DNA from: Nocardioides abyssi
GTDB taxonomy: Bacteria > Actinomycetota > Actinomycetes > Propionibacteriales > Nocardioidaceae
DNA length: 64,000 nt
Direction of reading: 5' to 3'
Assembly: GCF_030412915.1 (NCBI RefSeq)
Contig: NZ_JAUHJR010000004.1
Coordinates: 62,001 to 126,000 of the forward strand
The position numbers were made by a program, and so were the translations under genes. Each line of letters starts with the position of its first letter. The first letter of the stretch is position 1. The notes beneath the pieces are model-generated. The model ran no database searches, was not told the origin of the DNA, and worked only from the letters and a program-made list of their open reading frames with translations. This document shows, in pieces, positions 16,585 to 25,262 of the stretch.

Positions 16585-16653
16585 TCAGTTGCCGCTGCGC
16601 TGGGGACCTGCCCACATCAGCCGGACGACGTACAGCAGGAGTGCTCGCTTCAC
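16585..16653 (-). CDS. 22-residue micro-ORF
   Basis: GTG-started ORF reading MKRALLLYVVRLMW then AGPQRSGN. An AAGGA lies five bases before the GTG, a better ribosome binding site than most long genes here have. The peptide begins basic and hydrophobic. It sits alone between a terminator and the next rightward gene. It is too short to assign a family; a chance ORF cannot be excluded. Confidence 0.35.
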   Translation of the reverse strand: MKRALLLYVVRLMWAGPQRSGN

Positions 16654-16786
16654 GGATGTCCTTGTCTCTCGACGAGCGGTCGGTGCCGCCGCGGTGTGCC
16701 GAGGAGATGTGCCCGGCGCTCGGGGCGCACATGCTCACCCGGACGGGCGACAGCGTGTCGGCCGGCGGTCGGGGTACCGACCTCGC

Positions 16787-16990
16787 ATGACCGACCCGCA
16801 CCCGTCCACCGATCCGTCCGCCGACCCCTCGACCGAGCACGACCAGGACTCCGAGCCGCCGCTGACCGGCCCCGGGCTCTCCGGCCCCACGGGCGTCGAC
16901 GAGCCGGCGACCGACGGGGCCGCCGAGGGCGGCAACCGCGACGCCGACGACCAGGACGCCCAGCCCTCCCGCAACGCCCCGGAGAGCTGA
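16787..16990 (+). CDS. Disordered acidic small protein
   Basis: 67 residues rich in Asp, Glu, Pro, Ser and Gly with almost no hydrophobic residues, so intrinsically disordered. It precedes two rightward genes with spacings of 7 and 3 bases, suggesting an operon with the 32-residue membrane peptide and the MscS channel. Function unknown. Confidence 0.5.
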   Translation: MTDPHPSTDPSADPSTEHDQDSEPPLTGPGLSGPTGVDEPATDGAAEGGNRDADDQDAQPSRNAPES

Positions 16991-16997
16991 GCGAGCC

Positions 16998-17096
16998 GTG
17001 TTCCTCTTCTTCAGCAACCGGCTCGGCTGCCTCGGCTCGGTCCTGGTGTCCCTGGTGCTGACCGCGATCGTGGTCGCGCTGCTGATGCTCCTCTGA
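16998..17096 (+). CDS. 32-residue conserved-looking membrane peptide
   Basis: GTG-started peptide with FLFFSNRLGCLGS followed by one long hydrophobic span to the C-terminus. I recall near-identical short proteins (FFSNRLGCLGS...) widely in actinobacteria, always hypothetical. It lies between the acidic protein and the MscS gene, three bases upstream of the latter. It is likely a real tail-anchored micro-protein. Confidence 0.6.
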   Translation: MFLFFSNRLGCLGSVLVSLVLTAIVVALLMLL

Positions 17097-17099
17097 GCC

Positions 17100-18302
17100 G
17101 TGGACCGCTGGAGCGACGACCTCGCCGCCGGCGGCGCCGCCCTCGCGGTCGCGCTGCTCGTGATCGCGCTGTCCCGGGTGGCCGCGACCCTCCTCGGGCG
17201 GCGGTGGGAGCCCGCGGCGCACCTGCACCGGGTGGTGCGGATCCCGTTCCGCGTGCTGGTGCTCGTGCTGGCGGTGCGTCCGGTGCTGCACCGGGTCGAG
17301 CGCTCGGCCGACGCCGACTGGGGCTGGCTGCACCAGACCGAGCGGGTGCTCACCGTCCTCGCGGTGGGCTGGCTGCTCACCGCCGCCGTCCTGTTCGTCG
17401 AGGACCTCGGGCTGCGCCGCAACCGCACCGACGTGCCCGACAACCGGCACGCCCGTCGGCTGCGCACCCAGGTGCTCATCGTCCGCCGGCTCACGATCGC
17501 GGCCGGCGTGGTCGTGGTGACCGGCGCGGTCCTGCTCAGCTTCCCGGGCGTCGAGGCCGTGGGCGCGAGCGTGCTCGCCTCGGCCGGCCTGCTGAGCGTG
17601 GTCGCCGCGGTCGCGGCGCAGAGCACGCTGAGCAACGTCTTCGCCGGCCTCCAGCTGGCGTTCAGCGACGCCGTGCGCATCGACGACGTCGTCATCGTCG
17701 ACGAGGAGTGGGGCTGGATCGAGGAGATCACGCTCAGCTACGTCGTCGTCCGCGCCTGGGACGACCGCCGCCTCGTGCTGCCGTGCACCTACTTCACGAC
17801 CACCCCCTTCCAGAACTGGACCCGCCACCGCTCCGAGCTCCTCGGCGCCGTCGAGCTCGACGTCGACTGGCGCGTCGACGTGGCCTCGATGCGCGACGAG
17901 CTCGACCGCGTGCTCGACCGCACCGAGCTGTGGGACGGGCGGGTCAAGGTGCTCCAGGTGACCGACGCGGTCGGCGGCTGGATCCGGGTCCGGGCGCTGG
18001 TCACCGCCGCCGACGCGGCCCGCCTGTTCGACCTGCGCTGCCTCGTCCGCGAGCAGCTGGTCGCCTGGGTCCGCGACCACGAGGACGCCGGGCTGCCCCG
18101 CCAGCGGGTCGAGCTCGTCGACCGGCCGACGCCGCCCGCGGCGTACGACGTCCGGCCGACGAGCCCCGACGACACCTCCTCGGGGCTCTTCCACGGCGAC
18201 GACGCCGCCGACGCCCGGGCCGACCGGCGCGGTGGCCGGTCCCGCGACGAACCTCTCGGCGACCCCGGCGCCGACTCCGCGGACGGCGGGTCCGACGGCT
18301 GA
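17100..18302 (+). CDS. MscS family small-conductance mechanosensitive channel
   Basis: 400 residues. Four membrane spans (to about residue 185) lead into the pore-lining helix and the canonical MscS beta domain (FAGLQLAFSDAVRIDDVV, WGWIEEITLSYVVVRAWDDR, LPCTYFTTTPFQNWTR). An alpha/beta cytoplasmic cage domain reaches about residue 340, and the last 55 residues are a charged disordered tail. The channel opens under membrane tension to release solutes on hypo-osmotic shock. The GTG start lies three bases after the previous stop, suggesting coupling. The long dyad at 18363 lies beyond its stop. Confidence 0.9.
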   Translation: MDRWSDDLAAGGAALAVALLVIALSRVAATLLGRRWEPAAHLHRVVRIPFRVLVLVLAVRPVLHRVERSADADWGWLHQTERVLTVLAVGWLLTAAVLFVEDLGLRRNRTDVPDNRHARRLRTQVLIVRRLTIAAGVVVVTGAVLLSFPGVEAVGASVLASAGLLSVVAAVAAQSTLSNVFAGLQLAFSDAVRIDDVVIVDEEWGWIEEITLSYVVVRAWDDRRLVLPCTYFTTTPFQNWTRHRSELLGAVELDVDWRVDVASMRDELDRVLDRTELWDGRVKVLQVTDAVGGWIRVRALVTAADAARLFDLRCLVREQLVAWVRDHEDAGLPRQRVELVDRPTPPAAYDVRPTSPDDTSSGLFHGDDAADARADRRGGRSRDEPLGDPGADSADGGSDG

Positions 18303-18362
18303 CCTTCGGCTCCGACCCTGACGGTTGAGCCCTGTGGACGGCGGGTCCCCGACGGCGCCGAC

Positions 18363-18435
18363 GGCGGGGTAGTCCGTGACGTTCGGCTGGCCGATCGGCC
18401 GGATCGACCTGCGGAACGTCACGGACTACCCCGCC
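18363..18435. terminator. Long perfect inverted repeat between convergent genes
   Basis: Two 22-base arms (18363-18384 and 18414-18435) are exact reverse complements around a 29-base spacer that itself contains GGCCGATCGGCC. It lies between the converging MscS and dehydrogenase genes, so a bidirectional terminator is the simplest reading. The arms are longer than a terminator needs and lack a T tract. Confidence 0.7.
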
Positions 18436-18491
18436 CGGCCCCGCGTGCCTGTGGACAACCGGGTGCGGACGACGAACGGACGACGAGCCGG

Positions 18492-19550
18492 CTACGCCAG
18501 GTCGGGGTGCGCGCGGCCGGCGACGAGCGGCAGGTCGAGGTAGGTGCGGATGCCCGGGGGAGCGGCGACGACGTAGGGGATCGAGTTGACGCAGTGCACC
18601 GCGGTAGCGACGACACCGGGGTTGCGCACCAGCCCGGCGGCGACGGACTCCGGCTGCCAGCCGCGGATCGTGACGTGCGCGGGCGGGTCGCCCTGCACCT
18701 CGACCTCGAACCGCTCGCCCTCGGGCCCGAAGGACCACGGCGGGTCGAGGTGCTCCTCGCCCATCAGCCAGTTGACGGCCACCCGGACCACGACCCGGTC
18801 GCGGACGACGGCCTCCCACACGAACCGCTGCGCGGCGACGTGGCCGGGCTCGATCGTGCCGATGGGGGAGTCGATGGGGGCGGTGGCGACCGCGACCTCC
18901 TGGGAGGTGCGCAGCTCGGCGTCCTTGCTGAAGCCCAGGGCGTCCAGGCACATCCGCACCGACTGGCGGAAGCCACCGGTCAGCAGGCCGAGCATCGGTC
19001 CGCCCATCGCCTCCTCGGGCAGGCCGCCGAACATCATGATGTGGCGCACCACGTCGGGCGCGTCGTAGGTGCGGATGTCGGAGAACTCCTCGCCCCGTAC
19101 GAACCTCACCGCCGAGGACAGGGCCGAGAACATCAGCGGGTGCAGCTCGGTGATCCCGCCGGGGTTGATGCCGGTGCCGTGCAGGGTGGTGCCACCCTCC
19201 TCGCAGGCCGCGGCGAGCGGTGCGCCGTCGCGCTCGGAGGGGTAGAACCAGCCGACCGGCGTGACGACGTTCTTGCCCGAGCGCAGCAGCGCCGCGACGT
19301 CGTCGCGGTCGGGGACCAGCGGCGCGTACAGCACGCAGTCGGCCTCCATCGCCAGTACCTCCTCCTTGCTGGAGGTCGCGAGCACGCCGATCGGGTCGAG
19401 CCCGACCAGCTCGCCGACGTCGCGGCCGTGCTTGTCCGCGGAGTGCACCCAGCACCCCACGAGCTCGAGGTCGGGGTGGAGGAGCAGGGTCTCGATCGCG
19501 GCCTTGCCGACACCGCCGGTGGCCCACTGGATGACGCGCACGGTCGCCAC
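18492..19550 (-). CDS. DapB-fold NAD(P)H-dependent dehydrogenase
   Basis: 352 residues. The N-terminal Rossmann domain begins RVIQWATGGVGKAAIETLL, the nucleotide-binding fingerprint of the dihydrodipicolinate reductase-like group. HGTGINPGG and RVAVNWLMGEEH segments appear later. This paralogous group includes 2,4-diaminopentanoate dehydrogenase and many actinobacterial proteins of unknown substrate; it is longer than true DapB and unlikely to act in lysine synthesis. It is a single-gene unit converging on the MscS operon. The GTG start is chosen because the Rossmann motif begins five residues in. Confidence 0.8.
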   Translation of the reverse strand: MATVRVIQWATGGVGKAAIETLLLHPDLELVGCWVHSADKHGRDVGELVGLDPIGVLATSSKEEVLAMEADCVLYAPLVPDRDDVAALLRSGKNVVTPVGWFYPSERDGAPLAAACEEGGTTLHGTGINPGGITELHPLMFSALSSAVRFVRGEEFSDIRTYDAPDVVRHIMMFGGLPEEAMGGPMLGLLTGGFRQSVRMCLDALGFSKDAELRTSQEVAVATAPIDSPIGTIEPGHVAAQRFVWEAVVRDRVVVRVAVNWLMGEEHLDPPWSFGPEGERFEVEVQGDPPAHVTIRGWQPESVAAGLVRNPGVVATAVHCVNSIPYVVAAPPGIRTYLDLPLVAGRAHPDLA

Positions 19551-19631
19551 TGTGGCGGGTAGAACGTGTTCTCGTCCAGGGTGCCGGCCAGAGCGAGGCC
19601 AGGGCGAGTCCCGACCGACCTCAGAGCAGGC

Positions 19632-20900
19632 TCAGAGCGAGGTCATGACCCCGACGGTCTCGGGCCGGAAGCCGGGGAAGACCTTCGCAGTCGACGCACC
19701 GAACCGGGTGGAGACCACCTCGGCCAGCACGCTGCGGTAGTCGGTGGTCACCAGCAGGTCGGCGTCGAGGCCGTCGGACAGCCCCGGCCAGGTGCCGTGG
19801 TAGCGACCGCCCTTGACCCCGGCGCCGGCGAGCAGCATGACGTTGCCGTAGCCGTGGTCGAGGCCGAGGCTGTCGTTCTCGACGACGCGCCGCCCGAACT
19901 CGCTGATGGTCACGAGCGTGACCTTCGAGGCGAGCGCGCCCAGGTCGGTGAAGAAGGCCGCCACGGACCCGGCGAGGTCCTCGACGTTGCGCCGCATCCG
20001 CCCCCACTGGAGGGTGCCGAGGTCGGAGTGCATGTCCCAGTCGCCCTGGTCGACGGTGACCACCTCGACGCCCACGTCACCGCGGACGACGCGGGCGACC
20101 TCGGCGAGTGCCCGGCCCAGGTCGGAGCGGGGGTACGCCGCCGCGCGGTCCGGCGTCGCCCGGACCGGGCCGAAGGAGTCGACCGCTGCGAACGCCGACC
20201 CGACCGCGCGGCCGAGCGGTCCGGCCTCGCCGTCCCAGAGGGTGTGCAGCGAGCGCACCCGGCCGCCGGTGGTGTCCCACTGGTCGTCGCCCGGGATCGA
20301 GACGGCGTCGACGGACCCGGTCGACATGACCGGCTCCGCGCCGTACAGGCTGGTCGGCACCACGCCGCCGCCGAGGTTGACCGCCTGGAGCGGGGAGCGG
20401 TTCGCGTCGGTGCCGATGAGCCGGTTGAGCCAGCCCTGGCGGGTCGCCGAGCCGGGGTCGGCGTCCTCGACCTCCTCCATCGCGGCGAAGTGCGACCGGT
20501 TGGGCGCCGGCAGGCCGGTCGCGTGCACGGCGGCCAGCTTGCCCGCCCGCCACAGCGGCAGCAGCGGGGCGAGGGCCGGGTGCAGGCCGAACATGTCGTC
20601 CTTGGCCAGCAGGCTGGCCGCGGGCACCGCGATCCGGGGGCGGGCGGCGTAGTAGACCGGGTCGCCGTGCGGCACGACGAGCGAGAGCCCGTCGGCGGCG
20701 CCGCGCAGCGACAGCACGACCAGGACCGAGTCGGCGGAGGCCGCGCGGGCCGGGGAGGCCGTGACGACGGCGGAGCCGATCGCGGTGCTGACTCCGGCGA
20801 GGGCGAGCGCGCCGCCGAGGACGCCGCGGCGCGAGACGCGGGCGAACTCGGCGCAGCAGGCGCGGCCGGGGGAGGGGGCAGGTGTGGTCATCGTGGTCAC
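19632..20900 (-). CDS. DUF1501 family Tat-exported protein
   Basis: 422 residues from the GTG at 20900 (an ATG at 20891 is equally possible). A twin-arginine signal, VSRRGVLGGALALAG, is followed by the DUF1501 domain: LVVLSLRGAADGLSLV, then NRSHF, DQGDWDMHSDLG, TISEFGRRVVEN and LDHGYGNVMLLAG. The fold belongs to the alkaline phosphatase/sulfatase superfamily by its conserved Asp and His residues. The start overlaps the DUF1800 stop, so the two are co-translated, an almost universal pairing. The function of the pair is unknown; secretion and cell-surface work are likely. Confidence 0.88.
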   Translation of the reverse strand: MTTMTTPAPSPGRACCAEFARVSRRGVLGGALALAGVSTAIGSAVVTASPARAASADSVLVVLSLRGAADGLSLVVPHGDPVYYAARPRIAVPAASLLAKDDMFGLHPALAPLLPLWRAGKLAAVHATGLPAPNRSHFAAMEEVEDADPGSATRQGWLNRLIGTDANRSPLQAVNLGGGVVPTSLYGAEPVMSTGSVDAVSIPGDDQWDTTGGRVRSLHTLWDGEAGPLGRAVGSAFAAVDSFGPVRATPDRAAAYPRSDLGRALAEVARVVRGDVGVEVVTVDQGDWDMHSDLGTLQWGRMRRNVEDLAGSVAAFFTDLGALASKVTLVTISEFGRRVVENDSLGLDHGYGNVMLLAGAGVKGGRYHGTWPGLSDGLDADLLVTTDYRSVLAEVVSTRFGASTAKVFPGFRPETVGVMTSL

Positions 20901-22393
20901 CGGGTCATGTAGGCGGGGGTGTCGAGGACGGTGCCGAGGAGCCGGTGGAAGTTCCACTTGACCAGCCCGTGGTCGGCGCTGACCACCTCGTCTGGTCGGA
21001 CGTCGCACGCCTCGCAGCACGCGCGCAGCAGCCGCGCGGTCGAGCGGCGGTGCAGCAGCTGCTGGCTGAGGTGGTCGACGAGCAGGTCGAAGCGGATCCG
21101 CTTGCGCGGCAGCCACTGGGCCGGGGTGCGGTAGGTGATGCCACGCTTGGGCCACCAGCCGCCGGCCATCACCCAGTGCAGGTCCATCGAGGCGATGACC
21201 CGCGAGGGGGAGGACCACGACTCGTTGTCGATCGGCTGCCCGTCGGGACGCGGCCAGGCGAAGGGGCTGGTCCCGAGGTTGCCGACCTGCCACAGCATCG
21301 CCCGCACGGCGTGCTCGTCCCCGGCCGGGCCGGCCGGCGGCCGGGCGAGGTCGACGCGGAGCGCGCGGTAGGTCGCCACGAGGTCCTCGCCGGGGTCGCG
21401 GACCTTGCTCCCGACCGAGGCCTTGAACTCCGGGCTCGCGACGAGCGCCCGCAGCACGGGCCGGATGGCGGTGTCGTTGTCGAGGTAGACCTTCGCCAGC
21501 CGCTCGACCAGCGCCGCCGGCGGGTCGTCGCGGACGAGCTTGACCGCGAGCCGGCGGGCGACCCGCCGGGCCGTCGCCGGGTGGTGGGCGAGGTAGGACA
21601 GGTAGCGCCGCACGACCGGCCGACCGTCGCGGTCCGCGTTCGGGTCGGTGAAGCCCATCACGCGCACCGGCCCGGTCCAGTGGTCGCGGGGGGAGTACGT
21701 CGCCTCCCAGCTGTCCCACAGGTCGACCCGGTAGCCGGTGAGGATCCGGGCGGACGCCTTCACGTCGTCCTCGTCGTACTCCCCGCGGCCGACGGTGTGC
21801 AGCTCGAGCAGCTCGCGCCCGAGGTTCTCGTTGGGGTGCCGCGCGGTGGAGACGGCGTTGTCGAGGAAGATCCCCATCGCCGGGTGGGTGATCGCCGCGT
21901 GCAGCAGCTCGTCGAAGCGCCCGAGCGCGTGCCGGCGGATCGTGTCGCCGTAGGAGACGCGGTAGGTGAACTGGGCGTCGCCGACGGCCGGGACGTTGAG
22001 GTGGTTCTCCCACAGCTCGGTCATCACCTCGAGCACCTGGCGCTGCGAGGTGATGCGGCGCAGGAGCGCCCAGCGGGCGTAGTCCTCCATGACCTCCCAG
22101 CCGCCCTCGACCTCGCGCTCCTGGCGCTGCCACAGCTCGGCCGGGCCGCGGTCGAGGCTCGACCACCAGGCGCGGACGCCGGCGGCGCGCCGGTCGGCCA
22201 CCCGCTCCGGCTCGAGCTGCTTCTCGAACCAACGGCCCGCACCACCCGCGGCGCGCACCTGGGCAGCGAGCGCCGGTGTCACGCCGTACGAGAAGCGGCC
22301 GACGAGGTGGCGCGCCTGGGTGCCGAGCAACGGTGCGCCCGGGAAGCGCGCAGGTCGGTACGCCCTGCGGGCCGGGCTGGCTGCGTGGGTCAC
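20897..22393 (-). CDS. DUF1800 family protein
   Basis: 498 residues. Family landmarks in order: HLVGRFSYGVTP near the start, WENHLNV, ITHPAMGIFLDNA, NENLGRELLELHTVGRG, ARILTGYRVD and SPEFKA. It is always found with DUF1501, here with a four-base overlap, and the partner carries the Tat signal. No clear signal peptide is seen in DUF1800, so it may be exported bound to its partner. Biochemical role unknown. Confidence 0.9.
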   Translation of the reverse strand: MTHAASPARRAYRPARFPGAPLLGTQARHLVGRFSYGVTPALAAQVRAAGGAGRWFEKQLEPERVADRRAAGVRAWWSSLDRGPAELWQRQEREVEGGWEVMEDYARWALLRRITSQRQVLEVMTELWENHLNVPAVGDAQFTYRVSYGDTIRRHALGRFDELLHAAITHPAMGIFLDNAVSTARHPNENLGRELLELHTVGRGEYDEDDVKASARILTGYRVDLWDSWEATYSPRDHWTGPVRVMGFTDPNADRDGRPVVRRYLSYLAHHPATARRVARRLAVKLVRDDPPAALVERLAKVYLDNDTAIRPVLRALVASPEFKASVGSKVRDPGEDLVATYRALRVDLARPPAGPAGDEHAVRAMLWQVGNLGTSPFAWPRPDGQPIDNESWSSPSRVIASMDLHWVMAGGWWPKRGITYRTPAQWLPRKRIRFDLLVDHLSQQLLHRRSTARLLRACCEACDVRPDEVVSADHGLVKWNFHRLLGTVLDTPAYMTR

Positions 22394-22724
22394 GGGGGCG
22401 GCTCCAGGGTCGGGCGGGGCCGGTCGCGAGGACAGGCAGGCGCGGGCAGCCCCCCGCCACCGGGACCAGTGTGACCCGTGTGACGCCTCCGGCGCGTCGG
22501 TCGGCCCTCCGGCGCGTCGTGGTCCGGTCGGGCCATGGGCGACCGGCGAACGGCCGACGGCTGCCCGTGAGCCAGCGGCCCGTCAACCGGCTACCTGGGA
22601 CTGGGCGACGCGGGCGGAGCGCCTGTATCGTGGTCGGCTCACCGGCCCTGAGACGACAAGGACCCAGAGAACCCCCGATGGACGGCTCTCAAAGTAGCCC
22701 GCTCTCCTCCCACGGAGAGCTCCC
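22394..22724. other. Promoter and leader region between divergent genes
   Basis: 331 bases between the DUF1800 start and the first CNNM/CBS gene. It holds a direct repeat (CCTCCGGCGCGTCG twice, about 22486-22523) and, near the right end, the hairpin at 22701-22720 that covers a ribosome binding site. No gene is supported. Confidence 0.5.
22701..22720 (+). promoter_or_regulatory. Hairpin sequestering the ribosome binding site of the CNNM/CBS gene
   Basis: GCTCTCC and GGAGAGC pair around a six-base loop; the right arm is the Shine-Dalgarno sequence, five bases before the ATG at 22725. A second GCTCTC at 22685-22690 can compete for the same arm, which would make alternative structures. This is seen directly; regulation, for example by Mg2+, is inference. 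Confidence 0.55.
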
Positions 22725-24119
22725 ATGACCCCGCTCCTCCTGCTCGCGGTCGCCCTCCTGCTCGTGGTCGCCTGTGGCGTCTTCGTCGCCGCCGAGTTCG
22801 CGCTCGTGACCGTCGACCGCACGAAGGTCGACCAGGCCGCCGCTGCCGGCGACGCCGGCGCCCGCGGCGTGCAGAGCGCGCTGCGCTCGCTGTCGACGCA
22901 GCTCTCCGGCGCGCAGGTCGGCATCACCGTCACCAACCTCGGCATCGGCTTCCTGGCCGAGCCGGCGATCGCGGACCTCATCGACGAGCCGCTGGCCGCC
23001 CTCGGCGTGCCGGACGGCGCCGTCTCCCCGCTCGCCGTGGCCCTGGGCCTGGTGACCGGCACGGTGCTGACGATGCTCTTCGGCGAGCTCGTGCCGAAGA
23101 ACCTCGCGATCGCGCTGCCGCTGCAGGTGGCCCGCGCGACCCAGCGCCCGATGCGGCTGTTCACCGCGGTCAACCGCGGCCCGATCCGGTTGCTCAACAA
23201 CTCCGCCAACGCCCTGGTGCGCCGGCTCGGCATCGAGCCGCAGGAGGAGCTGCGCTCCGCGCGGAGCTCCCAGGAGCTCGCCTCGCTGATCGCGCGCTCG
23301 GCCGACGAGGGCACCCTCGACGCGGAGACCGCCGAGCTGATGGAGCGCTCGGTGGAGTTCGGCACCCGCACCGCCGGGGAGATCATGACACCGCGCGTGC
23401 GCACCCACAGCCTGGAGGCCAACGACCGCGCGTCCGCGGTCATCGAGCTGGCCCGCTCCACCGGTCACTCGCGCTTCCCGGTCCTCGACGACGAGGACAC
23501 CGTGGTCGGCACCGTGCACGTCAAGAACGCCGTCGCGCTGCCCCTGCACGAGCGCAGCACGACCAAGGTCAAGCACCTGATGGCCAAGCCGATCGTCGTG
23601 CCCGACACCCTGCGCCTGGACCCGCTGCTGGCCCAGCTGCGCAACGAGAGCTTCCAGATGGCCGTCGTCCTCGACGAGTACGGCGGCCACGCCGGCATCG
23701 TGACCCTCGAGGACGTCGTCGAGGAGATCGTCGGCGACATCGCCGACGAGCACGACCGGATGAGCTCCCGGGTCCGCGAGCGCCGCGACGGCACCTGGCT
23801 GATCTCCGGCCTGCTGCGCCCCGACGAGGTCGAGGACCTCACCGGGGTGGCGCTCCCGGAGAACGAGGACTACGACACCGTCGCCGGTCTCGTGCTCCGC
23901 GTGCTCGGCCGGGTGCCCAGCTCGGGTGACATCGCCGAGGTGCCGGTGCCCGACCTCAGCGACCCCGAGCAGCCGCGCGAGCAGCTGGCGGTGCTGACCG
24001 TCGAGCACATGGACGGCCTGCGCATCGACCGGCTCTCGCTGCGCCTGCTCGAGGGCGAGCCGGCCGACCCCACCCCGTCCCGACGCGGCGAGCGCACGGA
24101 CGGCGGTGACCGGTCATGA
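22725..24119 (+). CDS. CNNM/CBS-domain (HlyC/CorC) divalent-cation transporter
   Basis: 464 residues. The DUF21/CNNM membrane domain covers about 1-190 (FVAAEFALVTVDR, GAQVGITVTNLGIGFLAEPA, GELVPKNLAIA). Paired CBS domains follow (about 215-340, with EIMTPR and HSRFPVLDDED), then a CorC_HlyC C-terminal domain (about 355-440). Homologues export Mg2+ or Co2+; the name hemolysin is historical. It overlaps the second copy by four bases, and the two probably form a heterodimer. The ATG has a ribosome binding site hidden in a hairpin. Confidence 0.9.
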   Translation: MTPLLLLAVALLLVVACGVFVAAEFALVTVDRTKVDQAAAAGDAGARGVQSALRSLSTQLSGAQVGITVTNLGIGFLAEPAIADLIDEPLAALGVPDGAVSPLAVALGLVTGTVLTMLFGELVPKNLAIALPLQVARATQRPMRLFTAVNRGPIRLLNNSANALVRRLGIEPQEELRSARSSQELASLIARSADEGTLDAETAELMERSVEFGTRTAGEIMTPRVRTHSLEANDRASAVIELARSTGHSRFPVLDDEDTVVGTVHVKNAVALPLHERSTTKVKHLMAKPIVVPDTLRLDPLLAQLRNESFQMAVVLDEYGGHAGIVTLEDVVEEIVGDIADEHDRMSSRVRERRDGTWLISGLLRPDEVEDLTGVALPENEDYDTVAGLVLRVLGRVPSSGDIAEVPVPDLSDPEQPREQLAVLTVEHMDGLRIDRLSLRLLEGEPADPTPSRRGERTDGGDRS

Positions 24120-25186
24120 GCGACACCGCCGGCATCCTGCTCGTCGTCGTGCTCCTCGCGGCCAACGCGTTCTTCGTGGGCGCCGAGTTCGCCCTGGTCT
24201 CGGCCCGGCGCAGCCAGGTCGAGCCGCACGCCCAGGCCGGCTCACGGATGGCGCGCACGACGCTGCGCGCCATGGAGCAGGTCTCGCTGATGATGGCGGG
24301 CGCCCAGCTCGGCATCACGATCTGCTCGCTCGGCCTCGGTGCGGTCGGCGAGCCCGCGATCGCGCACCTGATCGAGCCGGGCATCCACGCGCTCGGCGCG
24401 CCCGACGCGTTCCTCCACCCGATCGCATTCGTCATCGCGCTGACCCTGGTGACCTACCTGCACGTCGTGCTCGGCGAGATGGTGCCCAAGAACATCGCGA
24501 TCGCCGGCCCCGAGCGGGCCGCGATCGTCCTCGGCCCGCCGATGCTCGGCGTCGTGACCGTCCTCAAGCCGCTGATCGTGCTGCTCAACGCGTGCGCCAA
24601 CGGCATCCTGCGACTGGTCCGTGTGGAGCCCAAGGACGAGCTGACCTCCGCGTTCACCCGGGAGGAGGTCGCGGCGCTCGTCGAGGAGTCGCGCGGCGAG
24701 GGCCTGCTCGAGGACGACGAGTACGACCGGCTGGCCGGCGCGCTCGGCTTCACCGAGAAGACGGTCGCCTCGGTGCTCATGCCGACCGACACCCTGGCCG
24801 TCGTACGCCGTGGCTCCACCGCCGCGGACGTCGAGGCGCTGTGCGCGGCGACCGGCTTCAGCCGGTTCCCGGTCGCGGGGGTCGACGGCGACCTCGTGGG
24901 CTACCTCCACATCAAGGACGTGCTCGAGCCCGACGAGGAGCGCCGCGAGCGGCCGGTCGACGACAAGTGGGTCCGCCCCTTCGCGCCGGTGACGCCTGAT
25001 GAGTCCCTCCACGACGCGCTCGAGACGCTGCAGCGGCGCGGCGCGCACATGGCACGGGTCGTCGACACGACCGGCGCCACGCTGGGCCTGGCGACCCTGG
25101 AGGACGTGCTCGAGGAGCTGGTGGGGGAGATCCGCGACGCCGCCCACCACGAGGACCCGGTGGCCGGCCCGTCGAGCGCGTCCTGA
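24116..25186 (+). CDS. Second CNNM/CBS-domain (HlyC/CorC) transporter
   Basis: 356 residues: CNNM domain (FVGAEFALVSARRSQVEPHAQAG, GAQLGITICSLGLGAVGEPA, LGEMVPKNIAIAG) and two CBS domains (TGFSRFPVAGVDGDLVGYLH, GLATLEDVLEELVGEIRD). Unlike its neighbour it has no C-terminal CorC_HlyC domain, so the tandem genes are not redundant copies. The ATG overlaps the previous stop. Mycobacteria carry the same kind of tandem pair. Confidence 0.9.
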   Translation: MSDTAGILLVVVLLAANAFFVGAEFALVSARRSQVEPHAQAGSRMARTTLRAMEQVSLMMAGAQLGITICSLGLGAVGEPAIAHLIEPGIHALGAPDAFLHPIAFVIALTLVTYLHVVLGEMVPKNIAIAGPERAAIVLGPPMLGVVTVLKPLIVLLNACANGILRLVRVEPKDELTSAFTREEVAALVEESRGEGLLEDDEYDRLAGALGFTEKTVASVLMPTDTLAVVRRGSTAADVEALCAATGFSRFPVAGVDGDLVGYLHIKDVLEPDEERRERPVDDKWVRPFAPVTPDESLHDALETLQRRGAHMARVVDTTGATLGLATLEDVLEELVGEIRDAAHHEDPVAGPSSAS

Positions 25187-25262
25187 CCGGGTCGGCCGAC
25201 CCGCCGCACCGCACCTGACCTGCTGCTTCGAGGGCGGCGCTGCGGCGGTTAGGGTGTGGCGC

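Noticed and set aside
22600-22700. A known metal riboswitch (M-box, NiCo or yybP-ykoY) before the CNNM/CBS gene
   Set aside because: I could not find the conserved core of any of these classes; only the ribosome-binding-site hairpin is supported.
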